NCBI GenBank assembly: GCA_965204695.1
Contig: OZ242007.1
Span: forward strand, 3,968,001-4,032,000
Length of the DNA stretch: 64,000 nt
Direction: 5' to 3'
DNA from: JAHEKD01 sp965204695
GTDB lineage: Bacteria; Pseudomonadota; Gammaproteobacteria; Arenicellales; JAHEKD01
In this document: positions 27,384 through 36,532 of the stretch, piece after piece
Layout: each line of letters opens with the position of its first letter
Position numbering within the stretch: position 1 is the first letter of the stretch
Made by a program: the position numbers and the translations under genes
The notes under the pieces: generated by a model
Database searches by the model: none
What the model was told of the DNA's origin: nothing
The model's input: the letters and a program-made list of their open reading frames with translations, nothing else

Positions 27384-27521
27384 TCACAATAATTTCAATT
27401 GCTTGAAAATACTTTTTGCTGATTTTAAAATTTTACGAATGGCTTCTTTGGGCAACAACTCGTCAATGCTCATAAAATACTCAATCCAGCCATTGACCAA
27501 AGTGAGCACTTTAACTGGCAT
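27384..27521 (-). CDS. possible 45-residue protein
   Basis: A short gene candidate: ATG with AAGGAG 10 bases upstream, 45 codons, normal stop. The product is MPVKVLTLVNGWIEYFMSID and on, with two amphipathic helices (ELLPKEAIRKILKSAKSIFK) and net positive charge. It is divergent from the nitrilase gene. I do not recognise it; it could be a small regulator or membrane-interacting peptide, or a remnant. Confidence 0.4.
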   Translation of the reverse strand: MPVKVLTLVNGWIEYFMSIDELLPKEAIRKILKSAKSIFKQLKLL

Positions 27522-27675
27522 ACTGTTTATTCTCCTTATTGTTGAGATACCGGTATATGCTCTTACAGGCGATGAACTGTAGTGTTACTCTATACACAGA
27601 GTATAGACAAGTGTTGATCTGCGTAGTACTTTATTCTCATGTCTTAGAAAGAAATATGATAACCGGTAAATTTAA

Positions 27676-28626
27676 TTGAATGACTCTCTAAAAGTGGCTG
27701 CTGCACAGATCGCACCGGTTTTCCTTGATCGTCTTGCAACCACAATGAAAATCGTAGAAACCATTGAGAAATGTGCTGACAATGGTGCGGAGCTGGTTGC
27801 ACTTGGTGAGACATTTTTGCCTGCCTATCCATTGTGGCTGACACGTACTGATGCGGCACGTTTCGATTCAGCCGTGCAAAAAGAACTTCACGCAGCTTAT
27901 CTCGAACAATCAGTTTCGATAGAGGACGGTCATCTCGCTTCGATCTGTAAAATTGCAAGTGATCGAAAAGTAGCAGTCATCCTCGGGATTGCAGAACGTG
28001 CGAGAGACCGGGGCGGCCATACAATTTATTGCTCCTGCGTTTTCATTGATGCAACTGGTCAAATCGCATCAGTTCATCGCAAACTCATGCCAACATATGA
28101 AGAGCGTCTTAGCTGGGGTACCGGTGACGGTGCGGGACTTGTCACGCATCCGGTCGGACCGTTTACGGTGGGTGCATTAAATTGTTGGGAAAACTGGATG
28201 CCTCTCGCTCGTTCGGCACTTTATGCTGCTGGAGAAGATTTGCACGTCGCGATCTGGCCGGGAGGATCAGTGCTCACGGAAGAAATCACGCGTTTCATAG
28301 CGCGTGAGTCGCGCTCGTATGTCATTTCTGTTGGCAGCATCATTCGTGAAGGTGACATTCCCGATGCGGTTCCTCATCGTGACAAGATGTGTACTAAAGG
28401 TGAAATTATCTACAATGGCGGAAGCTGTATCTCTGGGCCCGATGGTAAGTGGCTTATCGAGCCTGTAACAGACCGGGAGGAGTTGATCATCGCGCAGATC
28501 AATCACGAACACGTACGCCAGGAGCGCCAAAATTTCGATCCATCCGGGCACTACGCACGACCGGATGTGTTACAACTCACCGTTGATCGTCGTCGACAGG
28601 CAGGGGCATGGTTCATCGATAAGTAA
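27676..28626 (+). CDS. nitrilase (carbon-nitrogen hydrolase family)
   Basis: 316 residues. The catalytic triad is visible: Glu45 (LGETFLP), Lys136 (HRKLMPTYEER) and Cys170 (ALNCWENWMPLAR). The CWENWMP context is that of true nitrilases, which turn a nitrile into a carboxylic acid and ammonia, rather than amidases. Length fits the family. The start is a TTG at 27676 without a clear ribosome binding site; a GTG at 27694 is the alternative. Cytoplasmic, lone gene; the natural substrate cannot be told. It is GC-richer than its neighbours, suggesting acquisition. Confidence 0.88.
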   Translation: MNDSLKVAAAQIAPVFLDRLATTMKIVETIEKCADNGAELVALGETFLPAYPLWLTRTDAARFDSAVQKELHAAYLEQSVSIEDGHLASICKIASDRKVAVILGIAERARDRGGHTIYCSCVFIDATGQIASVHRKLMPTYEERLSWGTGDGAGLVTHPVGPFTVGALNCWENWMPLARSALYAAGEDLHVAIWPGGSVLTEEITRFIARESRSYVISVGSIIREGDIPDAVPHRDKMCTKGEIIYNGGSCISGPDGKWLIEPVTDREELIIAQINHEHVRQERQNFDPSGHYARPDVLQLTVDRRRQAGAWFIDK

Positions 28627-28994
28627 CCGAAGATTCAGATTGTTTAAAGTCTGCCCAAGACAAATGGCAAAAATTAAATGTCAGGTATGGGCAAAAAATT
28701 GCCAACTCACTTTAAATACTCGAATCGGTCATTCGCTCAAAAAAAGTAAAGTATGCATTCACTGACGAAAAGACTTATATTTTCATGGTGAAGTCATTGG
28801 AGACCGTAAAAAATTAACAAACATGGGCCTGATACCCCAACTATCTCAGTCCTCTAGCTGTCAAAGCATTCCGTCAGGAGTTAGCAGTAAATGGAGTCTG
28901 ACTATATGATGTTACGATGCGCTTACGTTGATAGAAGTGTAAGTTCAGGCCGTAGTGGTTTCTGTTCAGCCATGCTAATTATAACAATTCAAGT
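28627..28994. other. intergenic region
   Basis: About 370 bp between the nitrilase and the truncated EamA gene. No gene, repeat or terminator is supported. Confidence 0.3.
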
Positions 28995-29145
28995 TTGACC
29001 CATTCCACTAAAGGAATACTCCTGTTTGTCAGTGCGTGGCTAGTGTTACCTCTGATGGATGCTTCGGTTAAACAACTGAATTATCTGGGTTACTCAGTTG
29101 TTGAAATAACCTGGGCCAGGTTTTTCTTCAATAGTTTAATCATTG
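28995..29145 (+). pseudogene. EamA/DMT transporter gene, cut off by IS21
   Basis: The frame starts at TTG 28995 and encodes the first membrane helix of an EamA-type drug/metabolite transporter (GILLFVSAWLVLPLMDASVK, then VVEITWARFFFNSLI), about 50 residues out of a normal 290. It then runs into the left end of the IS21 element. The rest of the gene is not found on the other side of the element, so it was lost. Confidence 0.8.
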
Positions 29146-29260
29146 TGTTAAACAGCGTGCAAAAATGGACAGTTTCGGGGGTGATCAGCGTGTAAAACTG
29201 AACACCATACTATTAACTGTCTCGGAGTTAAGAATCCGAGGAAACTGTCAGGTGATCTGC

Positions 29261-30760
29261 ATGCATATCTGTACCAAGATACGACGAATGTGTTTAGTCG
29301 ACGGCCGCAATGTCAGCGAAGTGGCCCGTGAATTTAATGTATCGCGCACGACCGTATATAAATATTTAAATGAATCCAACGAACCGGTTTACCAGCGTTC
29401 AGTTCCTATCGTCTGTCCGAAGCTGGAGTCATTCAAACCCCAGCTAATCGAATGGCTTGAAGTAGATGCCACCCGTTCAGTACGGGCTCGACGTACTGCT
29501 GTCCAATTGTATGAGGGCATTCAACTTCAGGGTTATCGAGGGGCGTATGACAGCGTTCAGCGGTTTGTCAAAGCCTGGAAGGACCAGTCCAGTCAGTCGA
29601 TCAAACAGGCCTATATACCCTTGATCTTTGCACCGGGTGAAGCGTGTCAGTTTGACTGGTCACACGAGCAGATTATCTTGGGGGGTTGTAACGTCAAGAT
29701 TAAGCTGGCTCATTTTAGATTATGCCATTCACGTAAATCGTATCTACGCGCGTATTCCAGAGAAACCCAGGAGATGGTCTTTGATGCACATATCCGGGCG
29801 TTTGAGTTCTTCGATGGATTACCGAAGAAGATGATATACGATAACCCTAAGCCGATCGTGAATAGCATTCTCCAAGGTAAACACCGAGAGTTTAATCGGC
29901 GTTTTTTAAGCCTGATGAATCATTATCTGATAGAACCGATTGCCTGCACGCCGGCTGCAGGCTGGGAGAAAGGTCAGGTTGAACGCCAAGTCGGTATTAT
30001 GCGTCAGCGATTATTTGTGCCACGGTCAACGTTTGCGGATTTAAATGAATTAAACCAATGGCTGGAACAACGCTGTAAGCAGATGGGTCAACGTCCACAC
30101 CCCACGAATAAATCCATGTTAATTGATGAGGTCTTTGCCGAGGAACAAGCCCACTTGCGTGGTGCCATCGTGGCTTTTGATGGGTATTATGAACGTTTAG
30201 CGCGTGTACATGCGACCTGTGTGGTGCACTATGATCGCAACCAATACTCGGTACCGTGTCAGTATGTCGGTCAGGTAGTCTCTGTACGAGCGTATGCCAC
30301 ACTCATTAAAGTTGTCGTCAATGACGTGGTGGTCGCCGAACATCAGCGCTCGTTTGCACGAGACCAAATGATCTTTGATCCCTGGCATTATTTGCCAGTG
30401 CTTGAGATTAAACCGGGTGCGTTGCGCAACGGTGCCCCGTTTGTCGATTGGGAATTACCTAAAGCGTTGTTAACGCTTAAAGCCCGCTATCTCAAACGTG
30501 ACGGGGGTGATCGGGAGTTTGTGCAATTATTACTATTGGTTCGTCAGCATGGCCTGGAAACCGTGAGTGTAGCCTGTGAATTAGCATTAGATGCAAAGAC
30601 AACCCAACTATCGGTCATTACCAATCTGGTGCATCGATTAATTGAATCTGAGCCGATTCAAGCGATGACGATCACCGATGCCCCGGTACTGAGCGTTCCA
30701 CCAGTGGCTAATGTAGGTCGGTATGATCAACTTTGCGCCCAGGAGGTCAATCATGCTTGA
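29261..30760 (+). CDS. istA: IS21 transposase IstA
   Basis: 499 residues from the ATG at 29261, with AGGTGA upstream. It has an N-terminal helix-turn-helix (NVSEVAREFNVSRTTVYKYL) and a DDE core: Asp in CQFDWSHEQ, Asp in MIYDNPK, Glu in EKGQVERQVG. The C-terminus carries the beta-rich segment of the family (VHYDRNQYSVPCQYVGQVV). It cuts and joins the element ends and needs IstB. The frame is intact, and its stop overlaps the istB start. Confidence 0.95.
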   Translation: MHICTKIRRMCLVDGRNVSEVAREFNVSRTTVYKYLNESNEPVYQRSVPIVCPKLESFKPQLIEWLEVDATRSVRARRTAVQLYEGIQLQGYRGAYDSVQRFVKAWKDQSSQSIKQAYIPLIFAPGEACQFDWSHEQIILGGCNVKIKLAHFRLCHSRKSYLRAYSRETQEMVFDAHIRAFEFFDGLPKKMIYDNPKPIVNSILQGKHREFNRRFLSLMNHYLIEPIACTPAAGWEKGQVERQVGIMRQRLFVPRSTFADLNELNQWLEQRCKQMGQRPHPTNKSMLIDEVFAEEQAHLRGAIVAFDGYYERLARVHATCVVHYDRNQYSVPCQYVGQVVSVRAYATLIKVVVNDVVVAEHQRSFARDQMIFDPWHYLPVLEIKPGALRNGAPFVDWELPKALLTLKARYLKRDGGDREFVQLLLLVRQHGLETVSVACELALDAKTTQLSVITNLVHRLIESEPIQAMTITDAPVLSVPPVANVGRYDQLCAQEVNHA

Positions 30761-31514
30761 ACTCGTCGATGAACTCAAAGCGCTAAAACTGCACGGCATG
30801 GCTGACTGTTTGCCTGAGCTGATCGATTCACCTCGCACCAAGGTCACTCTGCAATCCGGGTTAATCAAATTGATGGATGCCGAACGCGCTGACCGAGAGG
30901 TCAGACGACTAAACTACCAGATGAAAGTCGCCAAGTTCCCACACCATCGCGATCTACAACAATTTGATTTTACCCAGTCCAAGGTTGAACAATCCCTCAT
31001 CAAAGATTTAGCACAAGCCGATTTTATGGATCGAGCTCACAACTTGATCTTTGTCGGTGGCACCGGCACAGGTAAAACACATCTAGCAACCGCCATTGGT
31101 ATTAAAGCCATTCATTCAGGTCGACGAGTACGCTTTTACAACGTGGTCGATCTGGTGAATTTGCTCATCAAAGAACAGCAGGACGATAAACAGGGACGAC
31201 TGGCACGGATTATGCAGCCCTTGGATGCTGTTATCTTCGATGAACTGGGTTATTTGCCGTTTCCGGCTTCTGGTGGTGCATTGTTATTCCACCTAATCAG
31301 CAAGTTGTATGAGAAAACAACCATCCTGTTCACCACCAATCTAAACTTCAGTGAATGGGTGCGGGTGTTTGGTGATGAGAAAATGACGACCGCTTTACTG
31401 GATCGAGTCACCCATCACTGCTCAATTATTGAAACGGGTAATGACTCGTACCGATTTAAGCAGTCCAGTTCCAAGCTCAAACTCAAGACCAACATAAAGA
31501 AAAAATCATCGTAG
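30753..31514 (+). CDS. istB: IS21 helper ATPase IstB
   Basis: 253 residues from the ATG at 30753, chosen for its AGGAGG site; it overlaps the end of istA by 8 bp, so translation is coupled. AAA+ ATPase with Walker A GGTGTGKTHLA, Walker B AVIFDELGYLPF and sensor TTNLNFSEW. IstB assembles on DNA and selects the target for IstA. Related to DnaC helicase loaders. Intact. Confidence 0.95.
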   Translation: MLELVDELKALKLHGMADCLPELIDSPRTKVTLQSGLIKLMDAERADREVRRLNYQMKVAKFPHHRDLQQFDFTQSKVEQSLIKDLAQADFMDRAHNLIFVGGTGTGKTHLATAIGIKAIHSGRRVRFYNVVDLVNLLIKEQQDDKQGRLARIMQPLDAVIFDELGYLPFPASGGALLFHLISKLYEKTTILFTTNLNFSEWVRVFGDEKMTTALLDRVTHHCSIIETGNDSYRFKQSSSKLKLKTNIKKKSS

Positions 31515-31645
31515 GGAACTCAGGAGAAACAGCCCAACTCAAGTTCCGCTACGCTTCACTTGAGTTGCTAATGACCGAATTATATTGAATTTAACTGTTC
31601 AGTTTTACTCGCTGATAAGTGTCCAGTTTTAAACGCTGATTGACA

Positions 31646-31995
31646 TCCATAAAACCCATCAAGCGTTGCGATAACCATCTCGACGTAAAGTATGTGCTTG
31701 CACCAATCGATAACTGGTTTGATGATTTGCTTGAAATTCTATCCACCACTGAATTCAGTGCTGAAAGCGCCTGCATTGATGTCTCAAAAAGTTCGTGTCC
31801 TTTTTGTGTTAAGTGGACTCGCTGCTTTTTTCTCTCAAACAACTGAACTCCTAAATCCTCTTCTAATTGCTTTATTCGCTGACTAACTGCTCCTGGAGTA
31901 ATACTTAACTCTTTGGCCGCAGCCGAAATACTAAGAAGTTTTGCAGCACACACGAATGACTTTAGGGAATCAAGCGAGCGCAATTTCGGTTTCAT
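31646..31995 (-). pseudogene. LysR-type regulator gene, cut off by IS21
   Basis: The first 116 or so residues of a LysR regulator remain: helix-turn-helix (LLSISAAAKELSITPGAVSQRIKQL) and the start of the effector domain (SIGASTYFTSRWLSQRLMGF). The frame then continues 18 codons into the IS21 end and stops at 31591. The normal length is about 300 residues. The gene points away from the methyltransferase gene at 32109, 113 bp distant, and so probably was its regulator. The lost part is not on the other side of the IS. Confidence 0.88.
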
Positions 31996-32108
31996 CTATC
32001 TAGTTGTTAAGTAATTATAAATAACTCTTTAAATTTAATCGCTATTAGATATTGAAATCAAATGGTATTTTCATTGCTATCTATTTATCTATACAACTGA
32101 CAACCGAA

Positions 32109-33623
32109 ATGCGCTCAAGAAAGAGGTCCCGGCGGCGAGAACGAAGCACATTCAAGCTGGCACCGCCTTTATCTACACTCACACGAAAAATACCTGCCTA
32201 CGAAATTCTCCAAACCGATGGAATTGAAAAAATACACGATGCCTCTATGCAGATTCTTGAAGAGCTAGGAATCGAGTTTAGAGATAACGAAGCTTTGCAG
32301 TTGTGGAAGGATGCCGGTGCTGAGGTCGCTGGACAACGCGTTCGTATTGATCGAAATCTCCTGATGAACTTGATTTCTACGATTCCATCGGAGTTTGATC
32401 TGCACGCGAGAAACCCGGATCGATCAGTTCGTGTAGGCGGAAAAAATACCATCCTTATCCCTAATTCGGGCAGTCCTTTCTTTGAAGGGTTTGATGGGCG
32501 TCGACGCTATGCCACCCGTGCGGACAATATTACCTGCGTAAAATTGTCCCAAATGTTACCTGGGATTAGTACCGGTGGGACAATTCACTGTGAGCCTACC
32601 GATATGCCGATTCCGAAAAGACACTTGGCATTAGTCGGTGATGGACTGCTGTACTCAGACAAAGTAATGGTTGGTGACTGCGTCAATGCAGAACGTGCCC
32701 AAGATACCATCGACATGATGAAGATAGTGATGGGTGATGAATTCGTCGATCATAATCCTGTGGTTACTGGATTCTTGAATGGAAATTCACCATTGGTTTG
32801 GGATGAAACCATGTTGGGAGCCGCAAAAGTGTACGCGAGGTATGGTCAGCCAGTGTTTATGTCACCTTTTGCTCTTGCAGGTGCCAACACACCGGCAAGC
32901 TCTCTTGGTGCGATTACTCAATTAAATGCTGAGGCGCTAGCCGGGTGTGCATTCATGCAAGTTGTCAATCGCGGCGCACCAATCGTTTACGGCATGTACC
33001 TGGCAATTGTTAATATGAGAACAGGCGCTCCTGTCACTGGCACCCCCGATATTTGCCACATTATCTACATGGCTGCCCAACTAGCTAGATTCTACGGTAT
33101 CCCCATTCGAACCATCGGTATGCATACAGGTTCCAAAATTCTGGACGCACAAGCGGGTTATGAGTCTTTGATGGTTATGCATGCGGCAATACTCGCTGGA
33201 GTGAACATCATCACCCATTGTGCTGGTTGGCAGGAACACGGATTAACCTGCAATTTGACTAAATACGTTACCGATGGTGAGTATTGTGAAATGTTTCACC
33301 GCTACGCAAAGGGCATCAGCTTTGAAGATTTTGAAGATACCATGAAAGCGGTGCGGGAGGTGGGACCAGCAGGACACTACCTTGGCTGCAAACACACCTT
33401 GGAGCATTTTCAAAACGCATTCTTTATGCCAAACATTATGGATCACAAGAACATCGAACAATGGAGCGACGAAGGCTCGAAAGATACAATCCAACGCGCA
33501 CGTGAGTGGGGTCAGGAAATGCTCGATCAGTACGAAGTTCCCATGCTTGATGAAGCGAAAAAGGAGCAACTTCTGGAATTTATTGATAGGCGGATGCTTG
33601 AGTTACCCGACTCCCTGCACTAA
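32109..33623 (+). CDS. MttB-family methyltransferase without pyrrolysine
   Basis: 504 residues from the Met at 32109 (an ATG at 32052 is also in frame). It belongs to the trimethylamine methyltransferase superfamily (ILEELGIEFRDNEALQLWKDAG, SGSPFFEGFDGRRRYATRAD, GGTIHCEPTDMP). The frame has no internal stop, so it lacks the pyrrolysine residue of archaeal MttB. Members like this, such as glycine betaine methyltransferase MtgB, pass a methyl group from a quaternary amine to a corrinoid protein. No corrinoid protein is seen in the window, so partner and substrate are unknown. It is followed by a flavoprotein gene 18 bp on and probably forms an operon with it. Confidence 0.88.
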   Translation: MRSRKRSRRRERSTFKLAPPLSTLTRKIPAYEILQTDGIEKIHDASMQILEELGIEFRDNEALQLWKDAGAEVAGQRVRIDRNLLMNLISTIPSEFDLHARNPDRSVRVGGKNTILIPNSGSPFFEGFDGRRRYATRADNITCVKLSQMLPGISTGGTIHCEPTDMPIPKRHLALVGDGLLYSDKVMVGDCVNAERAQDTIDMMKIVMGDEFVDHNPVVTGFLNGNSPLVWDETMLGAAKVYARYGQPVFMSPFALAGANTPASSLGAITQLNAEALAGCAFMQVVNRGAPIVYGMYLAIVNMRTGAPVTGTPDICHIIYMAAQLARFYGIPIRTIGMHTGSKILDAQAGYESLMVMHAAILAGVNIITHCAGWQEHGLTCNLTKYVTDGEYCEMFHRYAKGISFEDFEDTMKAVREVGPAGHYLGCKHTLEHFQNAFFMPNIMDHKNIEQWSDEGSKDTIQRAREWGQEMLDQYEVPMLDEAKKEQLLEFIDRRMLELPDSLH

Positions 33624-33641
33624 TTGTTTATTTGAGTTGTT

Positions 33642-35687
33642 ATGAATAAAGACCCTCTCCTACAAGAGTTTGAAATCAAAAATTTGGTGCTGAGGAACCG
33701 AATCATGAGCACTGCCCATGCTCCAAACTATATGGAGGACGGGCAACCTAAAGGGCGATACCGTAAATATCACGAAGAAAAGGCAAAAGGCGGCCTTGCA
33801 TTGTCCATCGTCGGTGGCTCATCCAATGTTTCGTTAGATTCTCCGTCGATCTGGGGACAAATCGATCTCAGTAACGATGAAGTCATCCCACATTTATCGG
33901 GCGTAGCAAATAGCATCAAACAGCATGGTGCAGCCGCAATGTGTCAAATTACTCATATGGGTCGAAGGACGATTAACAATGACGGTAATTGGCTTCCAGT
34001 TCTTGGCCCTTCAAATAAGCGAGAACGACTTCACCGAGCCTTTCCAAAAGCTATGGAACAGCATGAGATAGATCGGATTATTAGAGACTTTGCTCTGGCT
34101 GCAAGCAGGTGCAAGCAAGCGGGGTTAGACGGAATAGAGGTGCTGGCGTTTGGACATCTGCTCGGTCAGTTCTTAACTCCATCGGTTAATGATCGTACGG
34201 ACGATTATGGTGGTTCCTTGAATAATCGGATTCGATTTTTAATACAGGTCCTGGAAGAGGTTCGAGCGTCTGTTGGTCAAGATTTCATTGTAGGAGTAAG
34301 AACAGCTGCTGATGAATTAGCGCCTGATGGTCTAACCGGTTCTGATTGTATCGAGATTGCAAAAATTTTAGATGATTCAGAGTTGGTTGATTTTTTAAAT
34401 CTAAACGTTGGACAACCATTTACCGAAAATGGACTTTCCTTGTGGATGCCTGGCATGGGATTGGGTTCGGCGCCTCATCTGGAATTGGTGGGAAAAGTTA
34501 AACAAGCCATCCGGCTGCCGGTGTTTCACGCAGGTGCCATCAATGATTTGTCTACTGCCCGCTACGCAATTCGAGAAGGTCTCTTGGATATGGTGGGAAT
34601 GACCCGCGCACATATCACTGATCCTCACATTGTCAATAAAATTATTCAAAACGAGGAAGACAGTATCCGCCCATGTGTAGGGTCAGGGTTGTGTGTGGAT
34701 CGGGTGGGTGCAGGCCTGGATGCCATTTGTACACACAACGTGGTGACTGGGCGAGAGAAGTTTTTGAGTCACTCATTATCTAGATCGTCGAATACGACAA
34801 AGAAAGTTGTTGTGGTAGGAGGTGGTCCGGGTGGGATGGAAGCCGCGCGAGTATGCGCCGAAAAAAATTGTGTTGTCACAATGTTCGAGGCCAGTGACCG
34901 CCTGGGTGGTCAAATCAATTTGGCTGCTGTGCCAGCCAGCCGAAAACAAATGCAAGGAATCACGGATTGGCTGCAATCTGAATTGGAACGCCTGAGCGTG
35001 GTTGTTCATTACAATACATATGCAGAGAAACAAGACGTGCTAGCTGAGTCACCGGACTATGTCATTATTGCAACCGGAGGGATACCAAATGTTGACATTT
35101 TAAGTTCGGGATCAGAGCATTTGACATCCACATGGAATGTGTTGTCGGGTGACATTAAGGTATCAACATCTGCAGTACTTTACGATGACCATGGAAGTCA
35201 CCAGGGCTTGTCTTGTGCCGAGTATCTCGCGAGACAAGGCATCGATATTACATTTGTAACCCCAGACCGAAGTCCGGGAATGGAGCTTGGTCATTGTAAC
35301 CTGCCGGTTTATTTAAAGATGCTCTATGCGCTTGGGGTGGAATTTGTTGTCAATCAGAGTATCGTTTCGGTTGCTACTTCGAGTAGTGGCCTAGGAGTGC
35401 ATTTTAAAAACGAATACAGCGGGCAAACAACAACGTTAGCAACTCAACTACTAATCGTTGAAAATGGAACTATCCCAGTCGAGGATGTCTATTTCGATTT
35501 ACTGCCTTACGCGACAAACCAAGGCCGGTGGGACAATTCTGCCGTCATTACCCTGGAGAAACAGTCTCTTATGCGAAATAAAAGTATCAGATTCGCTTTG
35601 AACCGAATTGGTGATGCAGTGTCAAGCAGAGACATACACAGCGCAATGTATGATGCACATCGAATTGCTACGATGATTCGTCGCTAA
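33642..35687 (+). CDS. Old Yellow Enzyme/FAD oxidoreductase of the TMADH - dienoyl-CoA reductase family
   Basis: 681 residues, the family length. Residues 1-375 form the FMN-binding TIM barrel (QITHMGRR; HLLGQFLTPSVNDRTDDYGG). A cluster-binding segment follows, then an NAD/FAD-binding half starting VVVVGGGPGGMEAARV at about 388. In trimethylamine dehydrogenase four cysteines hold the iron-sulfur cluster. Here Cys345, Cys351 and Cys363 are present but position 348 is Ser (CVGSGLC), so the cluster may be altered or absent. Family members demethylate amines such as stachydrine or dimethylglycine. With the MttB-like gene 18 bp upstream, the pair probably handles a methylated amine; whether sequentially or alternatively is open. 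Confidence 0.88.
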   Translation: MNKDPLLQEFEIKNLVLRNRIMSTAHAPNYMEDGQPKGRYRKYHEEKAKGGLALSIVGGSSNVSLDSPSIWGQIDLSNDEVIPHLSGVANSIKQHGAAAMCQITHMGRRTINNDGNWLPVLGPSNKRERLHRAFPKAMEQHEIDRIIRDFALAASRCKQAGLDGIEVLAFGHLLGQFLTPSVNDRTDDYGGSLNNRIRFLIQVLEEVRASVGQDFIVGVRTAADELAPDGLTGSDCIEIAKILDDSELVDFLNLNVGQPFTENGLSLWMPGMGLGSAPHLELVGKVKQAIRLPVFHAGAINDLSTARYAIREGLLDMVGMTRAHITDPHIVNKIIQNEEDSIRPCVGSGLCVDRVGAGLDAICTHNVVTGREKFLSHSLSRSSNTTKKVVVVGGGPGGMEAARVCAEKNCVVTMFEASDRLGGQINLAAVPASRKQMQGITDWLQSELERLSVVVHYNTYAEKQDVLAESPDYVIIATGGIPNVDILSSGSEHLTSTWNVLSGDIKVSTSAVLYDDHGSHQGLSCAEYLARQGIDITFVTPDRSPGMELGHCNLPVYLKMLYALGVEFVVNQSIVSVATSSSGLGVHFKNEYSGQTTTLATQLLIVENGTIPVEDVYFDLLPYATNQGRWDNSAVITLEKQSLMRNKSIRFALNRIGDAVSSRDIHSAMYDAHRIATMIRR

Positions 35688-35880
35688 TGTATATGGCAAC
35701 GACTACTTACAGGTACAAATCAGTAATAGAACTTAGATTCCGAGTATTCTCTGAATAGCATCGAGTATCAAAATGGACATCCAAGTAATTTATTAAAATC
35801 CAGGAATTTCTAATACAAATTAAATCAACAAGTTAGAAGCATCACTTTCCACCAGCACGGGACGAAGGCTTAGCCCAAAT

Positions 35881-36436
35881 TTATTCATCTATTAAAATAA
35901 CGTCTCTACCCGTGACAAAGTTGTAGGATCCTAGCACTAACTTGAAAATCACCTTAAATTCATCCTCGGACCCAGGCGTGTAGATCATCACGAATCCCTC
36001 CCAGCCTGGTTTTTGTTTGGCTCAAGGGTGGTGGATCGCCCAGCCAGCGTCTACGGCCCTGCGTTGCAAGTTCAGGCGAAAGGGACGCGTGCAGGCTGCC
36101 ATCAGGATGCAGATGGGCAAACTCACGCCCACCAACGATCACGTCTGGTCGGGTCAGCTTTACGTCTTCGCTTATCCAAAACCCTTTCGCGCCCGGTAAC
36201 GAAACCACCGTATCGTGTATTTCGACATCCGCAATTTTTGAAACTCGTCTCAGCAACTCTGCTGACATTTCCGGATCGGGTTCGACACTAATTTGAACAT
36301 GCGGTACACGATCAGTGGTCAAAGGAATTGGGCTGGTTCGATAGGGTAGATTTTCAGACTCCGCTGTCGCAGGTACTACCCCCGCGAAGATGATAGCGAA
36401 GACAAGCAGATTTTTCAGCATGTTCACGAGGTTCAT
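35881..36436 (-). pseudogene. DUF5519 (luciferase-type) protein gene with a frameshift
   Basis: The ATG at 36436 has AGGAGA upstream and encodes a signal peptide (MLKNLLVFAIIFAGVVPATA), then DUF5519-like sequence (VSLPGAKGFWISEDVKLT, GREFAHLHPDGSLHASLSPE, ATQGRRRWLGDPPPLSQTKT). Around 36000 the frame shifts: read as is it stops at 35960. In the next frame the family C-terminus continues (VMIYTPGSEDEFKVIFKLVL, then GSYNFVTGRD) to a stop at 35881. A one-base insertion in GGGAGGG would explain it. Either the gene is broken or the base is a sequencing error. It follows the dihaem cytochrome gene by 96 bp. Confidence 0.8.
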
Positions 36437-36532
36437 TTTTATTTCTCCTCGACTGCAATTACCGATACTGTGGGCACTGAAATTGCGCATCGTATTTTCC
36501 TGGTATTGCAACTGGAAGATCAGGAACATCGT

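Larger units (their letters stand above)
29146..31645. mobile_element. IS21-family insertion sequence
   Basis: About 2.5 kb with istA and istB. The ends match over 27 bases: TGTTAAACAGCGTGCAAAAA at 29146 and, on the other strand from 31645, TGTCAATCAGCGTTTAAAAC. Inner copies of the same ATCAGCG...AAAACTGAACA unit lie at both ends (about 29183-29210 and 31590-31620), as in IS21, where they bind transposase. No target duplication flanks it. A 10-bp inverted repeat (31535-31544 / 31558-31567) follows istB. Confidence 0.92.

Noticed and set aside
32109..33623. Pyrrolysine-containing MttB
   Set aside because: The frame has no internal TAG codon, so it belongs to the non-pyrrolysine branch.
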